From NCBI RefSeq assembly GCF_003590795.1, contig NZ_QYUL01000002.1, positions 1,729,001 to 1,793,000 on the forward strand: a stretch of 64,000 nt of DNA, given 5' to 3'. A program made the translations under genes and the position numbers. The notes below the pieces were generated by a model. The model was not told where the DNA came from. It made no database searches and saw only the letters and a list, made by a program, of their open reading frames with translations. The stretch is from Azospirillum cavernae. Its GTDB lineage: Bacteria; Pseudomonadota; Alphaproteobacteria; Azospirillales; Azospirillaceae. Positions 36,265 through 45,174 of the stretch are shown here, piece by piece (position 1 is the first letter of the stretch; each line of letters begins with the position of its first letter).

Positions 36265-36468
36265 TCAATAGCCCTCGCGTTCCATCCGCTTGCGGAGAAG
36301 CTTCCGGGTGCGGCGAACCGCCTCCGCCTTCTCACGAGCGCGCTTTTCCGAGGGCTTCTCGTAATTACGGCGCAGCTTCATTTCACGGAAAATACCCTCG
36401 CGCTGCATCTTCTTCTTGAGCGCGCGGAGGGCCTGATCGACGTTGTTATCTCGGACCAGAACTTGCAC
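36265..36468 (-). CDS. rpsU: 30S ribosomal protein S21
   Basis: 67 residues from GTG 36468. The family start [21 protein letters not shown] fits this GTG exactly, with GGAAGG about 12 nt upstream; the open frame is longer but not S21-like. It is followed by [21 protein letters not shown] and a very basic tail ([15 protein letters not shown]). S21 joins the small subunit late and helps initiation. COQ9, often divergent next to rpsU in alphaproteobacteria, lies 860 bp away. Confidence 0.95.
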   Translation of the reverse strand: MQVLVRDNNVDQALRALKKKMQREGIFREMKLRRNYEKPSEKRAREKAEAVRRTRKLLRKRMEREGY

Positions 36469-36791
36469 GTTAACCGTCACCCTTCCAAGTGAGTCGTGTT
36501 GCAACCAAGCAACAGACAGGCATGCGCGGCGGGCGCACCCCTTGTGTGGTTCAGTGTGTAGCACGCTGTCGCGGCCTTGTGAAGAGGACTCTTTGCCGAT
36601 GCGGCAAGGTCGCCACGCAGACGCCGGACAGCAGGTTCAACGTCGCGATTGCGCCGCCATTGCGCGGTTGATTGGGCTTGTCTGTCCTCTGTTCATGCCG
36701 TTTCTGCCGTGTGGACCACGATGATGATGTTTTCATCGTCCGACTCCGCGAAACAGTTGCCGGATGCGCGTCGCCTCCCAGATAATAGGGC

Positions 36792-37334
36792 ATGGCTTTG
36801 TTGATGATCGCCCAGATGGGCAACCCGGCGCTGCGCGCGGTGGCGCGTCCGGTCGCCGACCCGACCGACCCGGACATCGCGCGGCTCGCCGCCGACATGA
36901 TCGAGACGATGATGGACGCGCCCGGCGTTGGTCTGGCTGCGCCGCAAGTGGGCGAGTCCGTAAGGATGATCGTCTTCCGCGTGCCGCCCGACCGATCCGG
37001 CGGGGAGGCGATCCCGCCCACCGTCCTCATCAACCCGGTGATCGAACCGCTCGACGATGAAACGGAGTTGGGGTTGGAAGGCTGCCTGTCGATTCCGGTG
37101 CTGCGCGGGCTGGCGCCGCGCTTCACCCGCATCCGCTACAGCGGGGTGGGGTTGGATGGCGCGCCGATCAGCCGGGTGGCCGAGGGATTCCACGCCCGAG
37201 TCGTGCAGCATGAAGCCGACCATCTCGACGGTCATCTCTACATCGACCGCGTCACCGACACGCGCCACCTCGCCACCGTCGAGGAAAGCCATCACCTCAC
37301 CGATGCCCTGAAGGGGGCGGGAGACCGCGAATGA
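36792..37334 (+). CDS. def: Peptide deformylase
   Basis: 180 residues. All three metal-site motifs are intact: GVGLAAPQVG, EGCLSIP (Cys ligand) and QHEADHLDGHLYIDR (HExxH). Removes the N-formyl group from nascent proteins. It may be an additional copy rather than the housekeeping gene, since no fmt neighbour is present. It overlaps COQ9 (ATGA). The region 36469-36791 before it contains no other gene I can support. Confidence 0.93.
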   Translation: MALLMIAQMGNPALRAVARPVADPTDPDIARLAADMIETMMDAPGVGLAAPQVGESVRMIVFRVPPDRSGGEAIPPTVLINPVIEPLDDETELGLEGCLSIPVLRGLAPRFTRIRYSGVGLDGAPISRVAEGFHARVVQHEADHLDGHLYIDRVTDTRHLATVEESHHLTDALKGAGDRE

Positions 37335-38026
37335 CCATCGACCAACTGCGCGACGCGCTTTTGCTGGCGACCCTGCCCAACGTCACCTTTGACGGCTGGA
37401 GCCTTCAGGCTCTGCGCGACGGCGCCGATCAGGCCGGGCTGGACTCCACCGCCGCGCTGCGCGCCTTCCCCGGCGGCGTCGCCGACGCGGTCGCCCATTT
37501 CAGCGCCTGGACCGACGCCGAGACCCTGGCGCGACTCGACGCACAGCCGCTTGACGCCCTGAAGGTCCGCGAAAAGATCGCTCTGGCCGTCCGCACCCAT
37601 TTCGAGGTGTTGGAGCCGCACCGCGAGGCCAAGCGGCGGCAATTGTCCTATCTGGCCATGCCGCAGAATGTCGGGTTGGGCCTTAAGCTGCTCTACGCCA
37701 CCGTCGATTCGCTGTGGTTCGCGGCGGGGGACACGGCGACCGACTACAACCATTACACCAAGCGGGCGTTGCTGGCCGCCGTGGTCAGCTCCGCGACCTT
37801 CTATTGGCTGGACGACCAGTCCGACGACCACGCCGAGACCTGGGCCTTCGTGGACCGCCGTTTGGCCGATGTGATGAGCGTTGGCAAGGCGACGGCGTCG
37901 CTGGGCAAGCTGGGCGCGCTGCTGTCGCATTTGCCAAGCCCGGTGCGCTTCGCCCGCCAGATCCGCCAGCGCAGCGGCTCCGCCGGAATCGACGCGACGA
38001 CTCTGAACCGCACCGAGGCGGTGTGA
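37331..38026 (+). CDS. COQ9 family protein
   Basis: 231 residues. Matches the COQ9 (rpsU-divergently transcribed) family: helical N-terminal TetR-like part (LRDALLLATLPNVTFDGWSLQALRDGA) and the C-terminal COQ9 segment (ATVDSLWFAAGDTATDYNHYTKRALLAAVVSSATFYWLDD). Eukaryotic COQ9 is a lipid-binding partner of COQ7 in ubiquinone synthesis; the bacterial role is thought similar. Translationally coupled to the deformylase. Confidence 0.92.
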   Translation: MTIDQLRDALLLATLPNVTFDGWSLQALRDGADQAGLDSTAALRAFPGGVADAVAHFSAWTDAETLARLDAQPLDALKVREKIALAVRTHFEVLEPHREAKRRQLSYLAMPQNVGLGLKLLYATVDSLWFAAGDTATDYNHYTKRALLAAVVSSATFYWLDDQSDDHAETWAFVDRRLADVMSVGKATASLGKLGALLSHLPSPVRFARQIRQRSGSAGIDATTLNRTEAV

Positions 38027-38053
38027 GGAGCGCGGCGGCGCCCCGTTCGGTCT

Positions 38054-38452
38054 TCATTCCGACGCCGGAGCCGCCTTCGTCTTTTTTGTCGTCTTTCGCT
38101 TGGCCGCCGCCGCTTTGACCGCCGCCGCGCGCAACGCCGCCTCCAGGGCGGGGCGCGCCCAATCCAACAATTCGTCGGGATCGTCCAGCGCCGAGTCGGG
38201 CGGCGGATAATAAGAGAGCGTCACCGGCTTGTCGGCCATCGGGCGAAACGGCTCCAGCCCCAACGCCACGTAGGCGGCCCGGTTGCCGTCATCGACCTTG
38301 AAATAGAGAATGTCGTCGGACACCAGCGCGAAGGAAAAGCCGTCGCAGGTGACGCCGTAACCGCCAAACATGCGGCGCGCCCGCACGTCGCCAAGCCGGG
38401 ACAACGTCGCGCAGACGTCGGTCACGAAATCGCTTGGCGGGCGGGCGGCCAT
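38054..38452 (-). CDS. TfoX/Sxy N-terminal domain protein
   Basis: 132 residues. DVRARRMFGGYGVTCDGFSFALVSDDILYFKVDD is the TfoX N-terminal signature, followed by a Lys/Ala-rich tail (KRKTTKKTKAAPASE). Only the N-terminal domain is present, as in most alphaproteobacterial members. A competence role is not implied. It starts 10 bp after the sspB stop and is probably cotranscribed. Confidence 0.88.
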   Translation of the reverse strand: MAARPPSDFVTDVCATLSRLGDVRARRMFGGYGVTCDGFSFALVSDDILYFKVDDGNRAAYVALGLEPFRPMADKPVTLSYYPPPDSALDDPDELLDWARPALEAALRAAAVKAAAAKRKTTKKTKAAPASE

Positions 38453-38462
38453 CAGACGTGGG

Positions 38463-38960
38463 TTACTTTTTGCGGAAGGCGTCCAGGGTCACGACTTCGC
38501 CGCGCTTCGGCTCGTCGTCGGAATCGCTGGGCTTGGCCTCGTCCTTGCGCTCGACCATTGTCGGGCGGGGCGAGATCGCCGATATCTCCGCCGATTCGGC
38601 AGGGACGACCGGCTGGAATTGCAGGGCGAAATTCACCGACGGGTCGGCGAAGGTGGTGATCGCGCCGAACGGGATGACCAGACGTTCGTGCACGTTGTTG
38701 AAGCTCAGCGTCACCTCGAAATGATCGTCGTGAAGCTCCAGCCCATAATATTGGAACTGAAGGACGATGGTCATTTCGTTGGGGTATTGCGCGGCCAGAT
38801 AGCTGGGGATGTCGACCCCCGGATAGCCGCTGCGGAACGTCACATAGAAATGATGATTGCCGGGCAGCCCGCGCTCGGCCACTTCGGACAAGGCTTCGCG
38901 GACGACGCCGCGCAACGCGGTCTCGACCATCCGGTCATAACGAAGCTGCTCTTTCGGCAT
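38463..38960 (-). CDS. sspB: ClpXP adaptor SspB (alphaproteobacterial type)
   Basis: 165 residues from ATG 38960 ([20 protein letters not shown]). The substrate-binding core ([57 protein letters not shown]) binds ssrA tags. After a disordered, acidic linker, the basic C-terminal peptide [10 protein letters not shown] should dock to ClpX. The tmRNA gene that supplies the tag lies 50 bp upstream on the same strand, a meaningful pairing. Confidence 0.94.
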   Translation of the reverse strand: MPKEQLRYDRMVETALRGVVREALSEVAERGLPGNHHFYVTFRSGYPGVDIPSYLAAQYPNEMTIVLQFQYYGLELHDDHFEVTLSFNNVHERLVIPFGAITTFADPSVNFALQFQPVVPAESAEISAISPRPTMVERKDEAKPSDSDDEPKRGEVVTLDAFRKK

Positions 38961-39013
38961 GCTTGGGCTGGTCCCTGACAATCGCGTGAGCGAAACAACG
39001 ATGATGGTGAAGT

Positions 39014-39340
39014 GTGGGCCTTCTGTTGCTAGGCGGCCCACGGCCCCACCCTCAGGCGCTAACCATCGGGGATTTAGGTTTAGGCCACCAGCCGCCGTTA
39101 GGCAGCGAGGCGAGCCTGAGCAACGTTGTCATTGGCAACTTTGCAAATGGCCCGATAACGGCGGTACCATGCCGAGCGAAAACCATGCCTTTACCACGCG
39201 TGTCGATCCTATTTCGCCCCCAACGACCCCGGCCAATGAGTCCGGAAGATGGTTGGTGGAGGCGCCGGGTACCGCCCCCGGGTCCACAACGCTTATTCCA
39301 CAAGGCGTTTATCGCCATAGTCGGCAAGCCGACGAGTGGG
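39014..39340 (-). ncRNA. ssrA: Circularly permuted two-piece tmRNA
   Basis: Read on the minus strand. The acceptor piece ends with a T-arm and CCTCCACCA whose final A is at 39254. After an intervening stretch, the coding piece begins GGGGGCG at 39221; these 7 nt pair with CGCCTCC of the acceptor end (one G-U). The next segment, GGATCGACA, matches the tmRNA 5' region. The tag reading frame 39136-39098 encodes [12 protein letters not shown] then TAA. A 7-bp hairpin (39035-39041/39014-39020) closes the 3' end. The order acceptor, intervening, coding is the permuted form of alphaproteobacteria. The outer 5' and 3' ends are approximate. Confidence 0.93.
39098..39136 (-). other. tmRNA tag-encoding frame ([12 protein letters not shown])
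   Basis: Resume codon GCC at 39136-39134, stop TAA at 39100-39098. The beginning AND and ending LAA are the universal features seen by SspB and ClpX respectively. Confidence 0.93.
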
Positions 39341-39369
39341 AATATAGGGGGTCGCGCCCGGCAATGGAA
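39341..39369 (-). promoter_or_regulatory. Probable ssrA promoter
   Basis: On the minus strand TTCCAT (39369-39364) and TATATT (39346-39341) are separated by 17 bp, a good sigma70 spacing. This would start the precursor near 39334. If the acceptor piece begins further upstream, the -10 would lie inside it, so the call is tentative. Confidence 0.45.
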
Positions 39370-39477
39370 GTGTTTGCGTCGCAGAATGCGCGAATGAGAG
39401 GGCTGCGTCGCCTTGCGGCTGGAATTGGCCGGTCGTCGCGCGCTAGAGTGCGCGCCATCGAAGCCCCTGGAGTCACC

Positions 39478-40419
39478 ATGCCGATCACGCCCGAGCAGCG
39501 CGACGAAATTGATCGCCTGCGCGCCGTCACCGCCACCACCCGCCGCGCCACCGTTCCGGCGTTGGAAGAGATTCTGTACCAGCCGGTCGAGCTGCTCGAC
39601 CATGGCTTTGTCCGGGTTGTCGATTATATGGGCGACGACGCCGCCGTCGTGCAGGCCGCCCGCGTGTCCTACGGCAAGGGCACCAAGAAGGTCAGCGAAG
39701 ACGCCGGTCTCATCAAATATCTGATGCGCCACCGCCACTCGACCCCGTTCGAGATGTGCGAGATCAAGTTTCACGTCAAGCTGCCGATCTTCGTCGCCCG
39801 CCAGTGGATCCGCCACCGCACGGCCAACGTGAACGAATATTCGGCCCGCTATTCGATCCTGGACCGGGAGTTCTACGTTCCGGCCCCCGACCAGTTGGGC
39901 GCGCAGGCCGTCATCAACCGCCAGGGCCGGGGCGACGTGCTGGAAGGCGAGGAGGCGGCGGCGGTGCTCAAGCTGCTGCGCGACGATTCCGAACGCGCCT
40001 ACAGCCATTATGAAGAGCTGCTGAACCAGCGCGAAGACGGCACGGTCATCGACGAGTCCCGCCAGGGTCTGGCGCGGGAATTGGCGCGGATGAACCTGCC
40101 GCTGAACTATTACACCCAGTGGTATTGGAAGGTTGACCTTCACAATCTGCTGCATTTCCTGTCGCTGCGCGCCGACAGCCACGCCCAGTATGAGATTCGC
40201 GTCTACGCCGACGCGATGCTCGACATCGTCCGCCGCTGGGTTCCGGCGGTGTATGAGTCCTTCACCGAATACCGCCAGGGCGGCGGCCATCTGTCGCGCA
40301 CCGGGCTGGACGTGGTGAAGCGTCTGCTGGCGGGGGAGCCGGTGACGCAGGACAACAGCGGCCTGTCCAAGCGCGAGTGGCGCGAGTTGATGGACCAGTT
40401 GGGCCGTCCCGAGGCGTAA
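39478..40419 (+). CDS. thyX: Flavin-dependent thymidylate synthase
   Basis: 313 residues from ATG 39478 (GGAG 5-8 nt upstream); the frame is open back to 38959 but across the ssrA gene. The ThyX motif is present as [15 protein letters not shown] (RHR followed by seven residues and Ser). Further typical parts are [42 protein letters not shown] and [21 protein letters not shown]. Makes dTMP using methylenetetrahydrofolate and FAD. Divergent to ssrA. Confidence 0.96.
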   Translation: MPITPEQRDEIDRLRAVTATTRRATVPALEEILYQPVELLDHGFVRVVDYMGDDAAVVQAARVSYGKGTKKVSEDAGLIKYLMRHRHSTPFEMCEIKFHVKLPIFVARQWIRHRTANVNEYSARYSILDREFYVPAPDQLGAQAVINRQGRGDVLEGEEAAAVLKLLRDDSERAYSHYEELLNQREDGTVIDESRQGLARELARMNLPLNYYTQWYWKVDLHNLLHFLSLRADSHAQYEIRVYADAMLDIVRRWVPAVYESFTEYRQGGGHLSRTGLDVVKRLLAGEPVTQDNSGLSKREWRELMDQLGRPEA

Positions 40420-40458
40420 CCCACTCTAGACGCTGCACACCAAGCAAGGATCACCGCC

Positions 40459-42354
40459 ATGACGCCCGATCAGGCCGAAGGCTTTCACCGCCAAGGTCTG
40501 ATCGCGGCGCAGGCGGGCCGCCTGGACGAGGCGCTGGACCTCATCGCCCAAGCCATCACGGCGAACCCCGGCGTCGCCGCCTGGTGGGCGAATTACGGGT
40601 TGGTGCTGGAAAGCAAGGGCGACGCGCTGGGCGCGGCGCAGGCCTACGCCGGGGCCTTGAACCTGGACGGCGGTCTGGCGCTGGCCATGGATGGGCTGCT
40701 GGCGATGGCGCAGGGTTTGCGTGACGCCAACCGGGCCGATCTGGCGGAGAGCTGCTACCGCCGCGCGCTGGCGCTTGACCCTGCCGCCGTGACGGTGACG
40801 GCCAACGCCGGGGTGCTGCTGCGGGCGCAGGGACGGCGCGACGAGGCGGCGGTTCTCTACCGCCGGGCGGCGGCGCTGGAGCCGGACAATTGGATTCACC
40901 CCTACAATCTGGGCAACGCGCTGGCCGAACTGGATCGGCTGGGCGCGGCGGAAGCGGCCTTCCGCGCGGCGCTGGTCCTTGATCCGGCGCGGGCGGAGGC
41001 GCTGGCCAACCGCGCCACCCGCGCGCTGGCGCTTCAGGGGCGGTTGGGCGAGGCGTTGGTCGCCGTCGAACGCGCGCTCCGCCTGCACCCCGGCGCCGAT
41101 TCGCTGCACACGGCGCGGCTCTATCTGATGCAGTTCGACCCGGCCCGCAGCATGGCGCAGATCGCCCAGGCCCACGCCGATTGGGGGGCGCGTTACCCCG
41201 ACCGTGTCGCGGCCTCCGTCGCGCCCCCGGCGCCGAAGCTGCGCGTCGGCTATGTCTCCCCCGACTTCCGCGCCCATCCGGTCGGCTTTTTTCTGGAGCC
41301 GGTGCTGGCGGCCCATGACCGCGAAGCGGTCGAGGTGGTGTGCTACGCCAACACCGCCAACCCCGATTGGAAGACGGAGCGCCTGATGGCGCTGGCCGAT
41401 GGCTGGGTGTGGACGGCGGGCCTGAGCGACGCGGAGCTGACCGCCCGCATCCGCGCCGACAACATCCACATTCTGGTCGATCTGGCCGGACACACCTTCG
41501 GCAACCGGCTGGGGGTGTTCGCCCAGCGCGCCGCGCCCGTTCAGGCGACCTGGGCGGGCTATGTCGGCACCACCGGCCTTCCGGCGATGGACTACCTGAT
41601 TTCCGACAGCCGCCAAAGCCCGCCGGGGGCCGACGGCTGGGCGATCGAGGGCATCGTCCGCATGCCCGACGCCTATGTGCCGTGGGGACCGCCCGAGGAC
41701 GCGCCGCCGGTGGCCCCGCCGCCCATGCGGACCAACGGCTTTCCCACCTTTGGCTCGTTGAACGCGCTGCCCAAGCTGAACCCGGCGGTCGCCGCCCTGT
41801 GGTCGCGGCTGCTGGTCGCCGTGCCGGACGCCCGGCTGCTGCTGCGCGCGCCCGGCCTGGACGATCCCGAGCAGCGGGCGCGGGCGCTCGCCCTGTTCGC
41901 CGACGCCGGGGCCGACCCGGCGCGGATCCTGCTGCGCGGCGGCGCGCCGCACCGGGAGTTTCTGGGCGGTTACGGTGAAATCGACGTGGCGCTCGACCCC
42001 TTCCCCTATTCGGGCGGGCTGACGACGCTGGAAGCGCTGTGGATGGGCGTGCCGGTGGTGACGCTGGGGGGCGACCGTTTTTGCGCCCGCCACGCGGTGA
42101 CGCATCTGATCTCCGCCGGCCTGTCGGCGCTGGCGGTGGACGGCGAGGCGGCTTACGTCGCCATGGCCGCCGCCCTGGTCTCTGACCCCGACGGGTTGGC
42201 CGATCTGCGGGCGGGCTTGCGCGACCGGCTGCGCGCCTCCCCGGCGCTGGACGGAATCCGCTTCACCCGCGCGCTGGAGGCGGCCTTCGCCGCGATGTGG
42301 CAACGCGCGGCGGCGGGGCAGGGCCGGGCCTCCTTCGCGTTGAATTTCGACTGA
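40459..42354 (+). CDS. TPR protein with GT41 O-GlcNAc-transferase-like domain
   Basis: 631 residues. Residues about 5-230 are TPR repeats (AGRLDEALDLIAQAITANPG, NAGVLLRAQGRRDEAAVLY). Residues about 255-620 are a GT-B catalytic domain of the O-GlcNAc transferase/SPINDLY kind: LRVGYVSPDFRAHPVGFFLEPVL, ILVDLAGHTFGNRLGVFAQRAAPVQ, then FGSLNALPKLNP, LDPFPYSGGLTTLEALWMGVPVV and GDRFCARHA. Such bacterial enzymes often glycosylate flagellin or surface proteins. The target is unknown; a chemoreceptor gene follows. Confidence 0.88.
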   Translation: MTPDQAEGFHRQGLIAAQAGRLDEALDLIAQAITANPGVAAWWANYGLVLESKGDALGAAQAYAGALNLDGGLALAMDGLLAMAQGLRDANRADLAESCYRRALALDPAAVTVTANAGVLLRAQGRRDEAAVLYRRAAALEPDNWIHPYNLGNALAELDRLGAAEAAFRAALVLDPARAEALANRATRALALQGRLGEALVAVERALRLHPGADSLHTARLYLMQFDPARSMAQIAQAHADWGARYPDRVAASVAPPAPKLRVGYVSPDFRAHPVGFFLEPVLAAHDREAVEVVCYANTANPDWKTERLMALADGWVWTAGLSDAELTARIRADNIHILVDLAGHTFGNRLGVFAQRAAPVQATWAGYVGTTGLPAMDYLISDSRQSPPGADGWAIEGIVRMPDAYVPWGPPEDAPPVAPPPMRTNGFPTFGSLNALPKLNPAVAALWSRLLVAVPDARLLLRAPGLDDPEQRARALALFADAGADPARILLRGGAPHREFLGGYGEIDVALDPFPYSGGLTTLEALWMGVPVVTLGGDRFCARHAVTHLISAGLSALAVDGEAAYVAMAAALVSDPDGLADLRAGLRDRLRASPALDGIRFTRALEAAFAAMWQRAAAGQGRASFALNFD

Positions 42355-42505
42355 TGAGATCTTCCAAAAGGAGTTTCGGCGACAGCGAGAGAAAGGATTT
42401 TCCCAAAATTGACTTTCTAAAATTTACGAAAAATTTGATGTGTGGATTTGTTGCGTTATCTGGGGTCTCCTCAAGAAAATCATCTGTTGATGGGGTGCCT
42501 TCGGA
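42355..42505 (+). promoter_or_regulatory. AT-rich promoter region of the chemoreceptor
   Basis: The 150 bp are unusually AT-rich for this genome (long A/T runs at 42404-42440). TTGACT at 42409-42414 is a plausible -35; the -10 near 42432 is only loosely defined. Confidence 0.4.
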
Positions 42506-44311
42506 ATGACGCGGCTGTCGATCAAAGCGCTGATGACCCTTTTTGCTCTGACTCTTCCTGTGGCTGTTCTGCTCAATATTTTGGCATTTTGGAACGTGCG
42601 CTTGGCGCGGGATGACGTTTCTCACGCGGTCAACGCCCGCTACGAGTCCTATCTTTTGGCCGATGAGTTGCGCCAAAGTTCCGATGACTTGACCCGCCTA
42701 GCCCGCACTTACGTCGTGACGGGCGACTCACGGTATGAGGACCAGTATTGGGCGGTTCTGGACATCCGCAACGGCAAGAAGCCCCGCCCGGTGGAGTATC
42801 ACCGCATCTATTGGGACTTCGTCGCCGCCGGAACCGCCAAGCCGCGCGCCGATGGCGTGACCGTTCCCTTGCAGGAGTTGATGACCCGCGCGGGCTTCAC
42901 CGAGGCGGAGTTCGCCAAGCTCAAACAAGCGCAAGCCAACTCCGACGGGCTGGTGAAGACCGAAACCATCGCCATGAACGCCGTCAAGGGGCTGTTCGAC
43001 GATGGAACCGGCAAATTCACGCGCAAGGGGCCGCCTGATCTGGAACTGGCGCGCAAGCTGATGCATTCGCCGGAATACCACGCCTTCAAGGCCAACATCA
43101 TGGCCCCGGTGGATGAGTTCTATGTGCTGCTGAACGCGCGCACGACCACCGCCATCGCCCAGGCCGAAGCGCGCGAGGCGGGGGCCACCCAGTTGTTTTT
43201 GGTCATGCTGGGGGTTCTGGCGCTGGTCATTCTGGGGGTGCTGTGGACGCTGTTCCGCCGCGTGTTGGCTCCGTTGGGCAGCCTGAAAGACGCGATGAAC
43301 GCCTTGAGCGAGGGCAAGACCACGGTGACGATCCCGGGCCTGGAGAAGCCCGACGAGATCGGCGCGATGGCGCGGGCGACGCGCACCTTCCAAACCGCGA
43401 TGGACGAGGCGGTGCGCCTGCGGGAAGCCCAGGTGCAAGGCGAACGGACGGCGGCCGAGCAGCGCCGCGCCATGATGAACGGTTTGGCGCAGAGCTTCGA
43501 GTCGGAGGTGGCGCAAACCGTGTCGGCGGTCGCTCACTCGTCGGTCGCGATGAAGACGGCGGCGCAAGCGATGTCCACCATGTCCGAACAGGTGGTGTCG
43601 CAATCCTCTCAGGTTGCGTCGGCGTCGCAGGGCGCGGCGTCGAATGTGGAATCGGTGGCCGTCGCCGCCGACGAGTTGGCTCAATCGGTGGCCGAGATTG
43701 ACCGTCAGGTGTCGGAATCGACCAAGATCGCCCGCAGCGCGGTGGAGGAGGCGGCCAACACCGACGTCATCATGAAGGCGCTGGCCGAATCGGCCTCGCG
43801 CATCGGGCAGGTGATCGCGCTCATCAACAACATCGCCAGCCAGACGAACCTTTTGGCGCTGAACGCCACCATCGAGGCGGCGCGGGCGGGGGAGGCGGGC
43901 AAGGGCTTCGCCGTCGTCGCCAACGAGGTCAAGAGCTTGGCGAATCAGACGGCCAAGGCCACCGAGGACATCGGGGCGCAGGTGTCGGCGGTGCAGACCG
44001 AAAGCGCGCGGGCCGATCAGGCGATTCGCCAGATGGTCACGGTGATCGGACGGATCGACGAGATTTCCGGCTCCATCGCCGCCGCCGTCCGCCAGCAGGG
44101 GCAGGCCACCAGCCGGATCGCCGGGAATGTCGAGCGCGCGACGCGCGGCGCGGCGACCATGTCGGCGGCCATCGGCAACGTGACCGCCGCCGCCCAGGAG
44201 GCCGGGGCGACGACGCAAACCGTGCTCGACACCGCCAACCGGCTGTCGGGCGAATCCAGCGCCTTGCAAACCGCCATGGGGCGTTTCTTGGGGCAGATCC
44301 GCAACGCGTGA
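42506..44311 (+). CDS. Methyl-accepting chemotaxis protein
   Basis: 601 residues. TM1 at about 8-28, a roughly 200-residue helical periplasmic domain, TM2 at about 229-250, HAMP (about 252-305, RRVLAPLGSLKDAMNAL), then the cytoplasmic coiled coil. The signalling tip is well conserved: INNIASQTNLLALNATIEAARAG continuing AGKGFAVVANEVKSLA, which binds CheA/CheW. There is no C-terminal CheR-binding pentapeptide. The ligand is unknown. Confidence 0.95.
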   Translation: MTRLSIKALMTLFALTLPVAVLLNILAFWNVRLARDDVSHAVNARYESYLLADELRQSSDDLTRLARTYVVTGDSRYEDQYWAVLDIRNGKKPRPVEYHRIYWDFVAAGTAKPRADGVTVPLQELMTRAGFTEAEFAKLKQAQANSDGLVKTETIAMNAVKGLFDDGTGKFTRKGPPDLELARKLMHSPEYHAFKANIMAPVDEFYVLLNARTTTAIAQAEAREAGATQLFLVMLGVLALVILGVLWTLFRRVLAPLGSLKDAMNALSEGKTTVTIPGLEKPDEIGAMARATRTFQTAMDEAVRLREAQVQGERTAAEQRRAMMNGLAQSFESEVAQTVSAVAHSSVAMKTAAQAMSTMSEQVVSQSSQVASASQGAASNVESVAVAADELAQSVAEIDRQVSESTKIARSAVEEAANTDVIMKALAESASRIGQVIALINNIASQTNLLALNATIEAARAGEAGKGFAVVANEVKSLANQTAKATEDIGAQVSAVQTESARADQAIRQMVTVIGRIDEISGSIAAAVRQQGQATSRIAGNVERATRGAATMSAAIGNVTAAAQEAGATTQTVLDTANRLSGESSALQTAMGRFLGQIRNA

Positions 44312-44376
44312 CCCGATGGGGCCGGGGGGCGTCGTCTTGCGGCGGCGCCCTTCTCTCCCTCGGGGGCTGGCGCGGC

Positions 44377-45174
44377 TCAGCCGATCAGCAGGCTGTCGTC
44401 GCTGATCTCTTCGCCGCCGCGCTGCTTGGCGAACAGGGCCAGCAGATGCGGGACGTCCAGACCGGCGCGCGTCGTGCCCGCCACGTCCAGCACGACGCGC
44501 CCCTCGTGCAGCATCAGCGTGCGGTCGCCGTAATCGAGCGCTTGGCGCATCGAATGCGTGACCATCAGCGTGGTCAGCCGGTTTTCCCGCACGATGCGCC
44601 GGGTCAGGTCCAGGACGAAATCGGCGGTGGCGGGGTCGAGCGCCGCCGTGTGCTCGTCCAACAGCAGAATTTTCGATCCGGCCAGCGTCGCCATCAACAG
44701 GCTGACCGCCTGCCGTTGCCCGCCCGACAACAGACCCATGCGGTCGTGCAGGCGGTTTTCCAAACCAAGCCCCAACGCGGCGATGCGGTCGCGAAAGCCG
44801 CCGCGCCGCTCCGACGCCAGGGCCAGCGCCAAACCGCGACGGCGACCGCGCGCGGCGGCCAGCGCCATGTTCTCCTCAATGGTCAGGGTGGCGCAGCTTC
44901 CCGCCAGCGGATCCTGGAAGACGCGGGCGACCAGCCCCGCCCGCTTGGGCGTGTCCCAGCGGGTGACGTCGCACTCGTCGATGGCGATGCGCCCCTGTTC
45001 GGCCAGCACGTCGCCCGCCAGCGCGCCGAGAAAGGTCGATTTCCCCGCCCCGTTGGAGCCGATGACGGTGACGAACTGTCCCTCGGGGATCGTCAGGCCG
45101 ATTCCGCGCAGCGCGTGCTTTTCCAGCGGCGTGCCGCGCCCGAAGGTGACGTGGATGTCCTTGACGACGATCAT
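44377..45174 (-). CDS. ABC transporter ATPase (TrpZ-like)
   Basis: 265 residues from ATG 45174, which overlaps the permease stop. Walker A GSNGAGKST, signature LLSGGQRQAVSLLMAT, Walker B KILLLDEHTAALDP and switch His in VTHSM. Belongs to the ATPases paired with ABC_sub_bind binding proteins and COG4120-type permeases, as in the streptococcal trpXYZ system. The 65-bp gap to the chemoreceptor gene contains GC-rich potential hairpin sequence. Confidence 0.92.
   Translation of the reverse strand: MIVVKDIHVTFGRGTPLEKHALRGIGLTIPEGQFVTVIGSNGAGKSTFLGALAGDVLAEQGRIAIDECDVTRWDTPKRAGLVARVFQDPLAGSCATLTIEENMALAAARGRRRGLALALASERRGGFRDRIAALGLGLENRLHDRMGLLSGGQRQAVSLLMATLAGSKILLLDEHTAALDPATADFVLDLTRRIVRENRLTTLMVTHSMRQALDYGDRTLMLHEGRVVLDVAGTTRAGLDVPHLLALFAKQRGGEEISDDSLLIG

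Noticed and set aside
38961-39477. N-terminal extension of ThyX or a separate ORF
   Set aside because: The stretch is the tmRNA gene on the other strand; ThyX homology begins at 39478.
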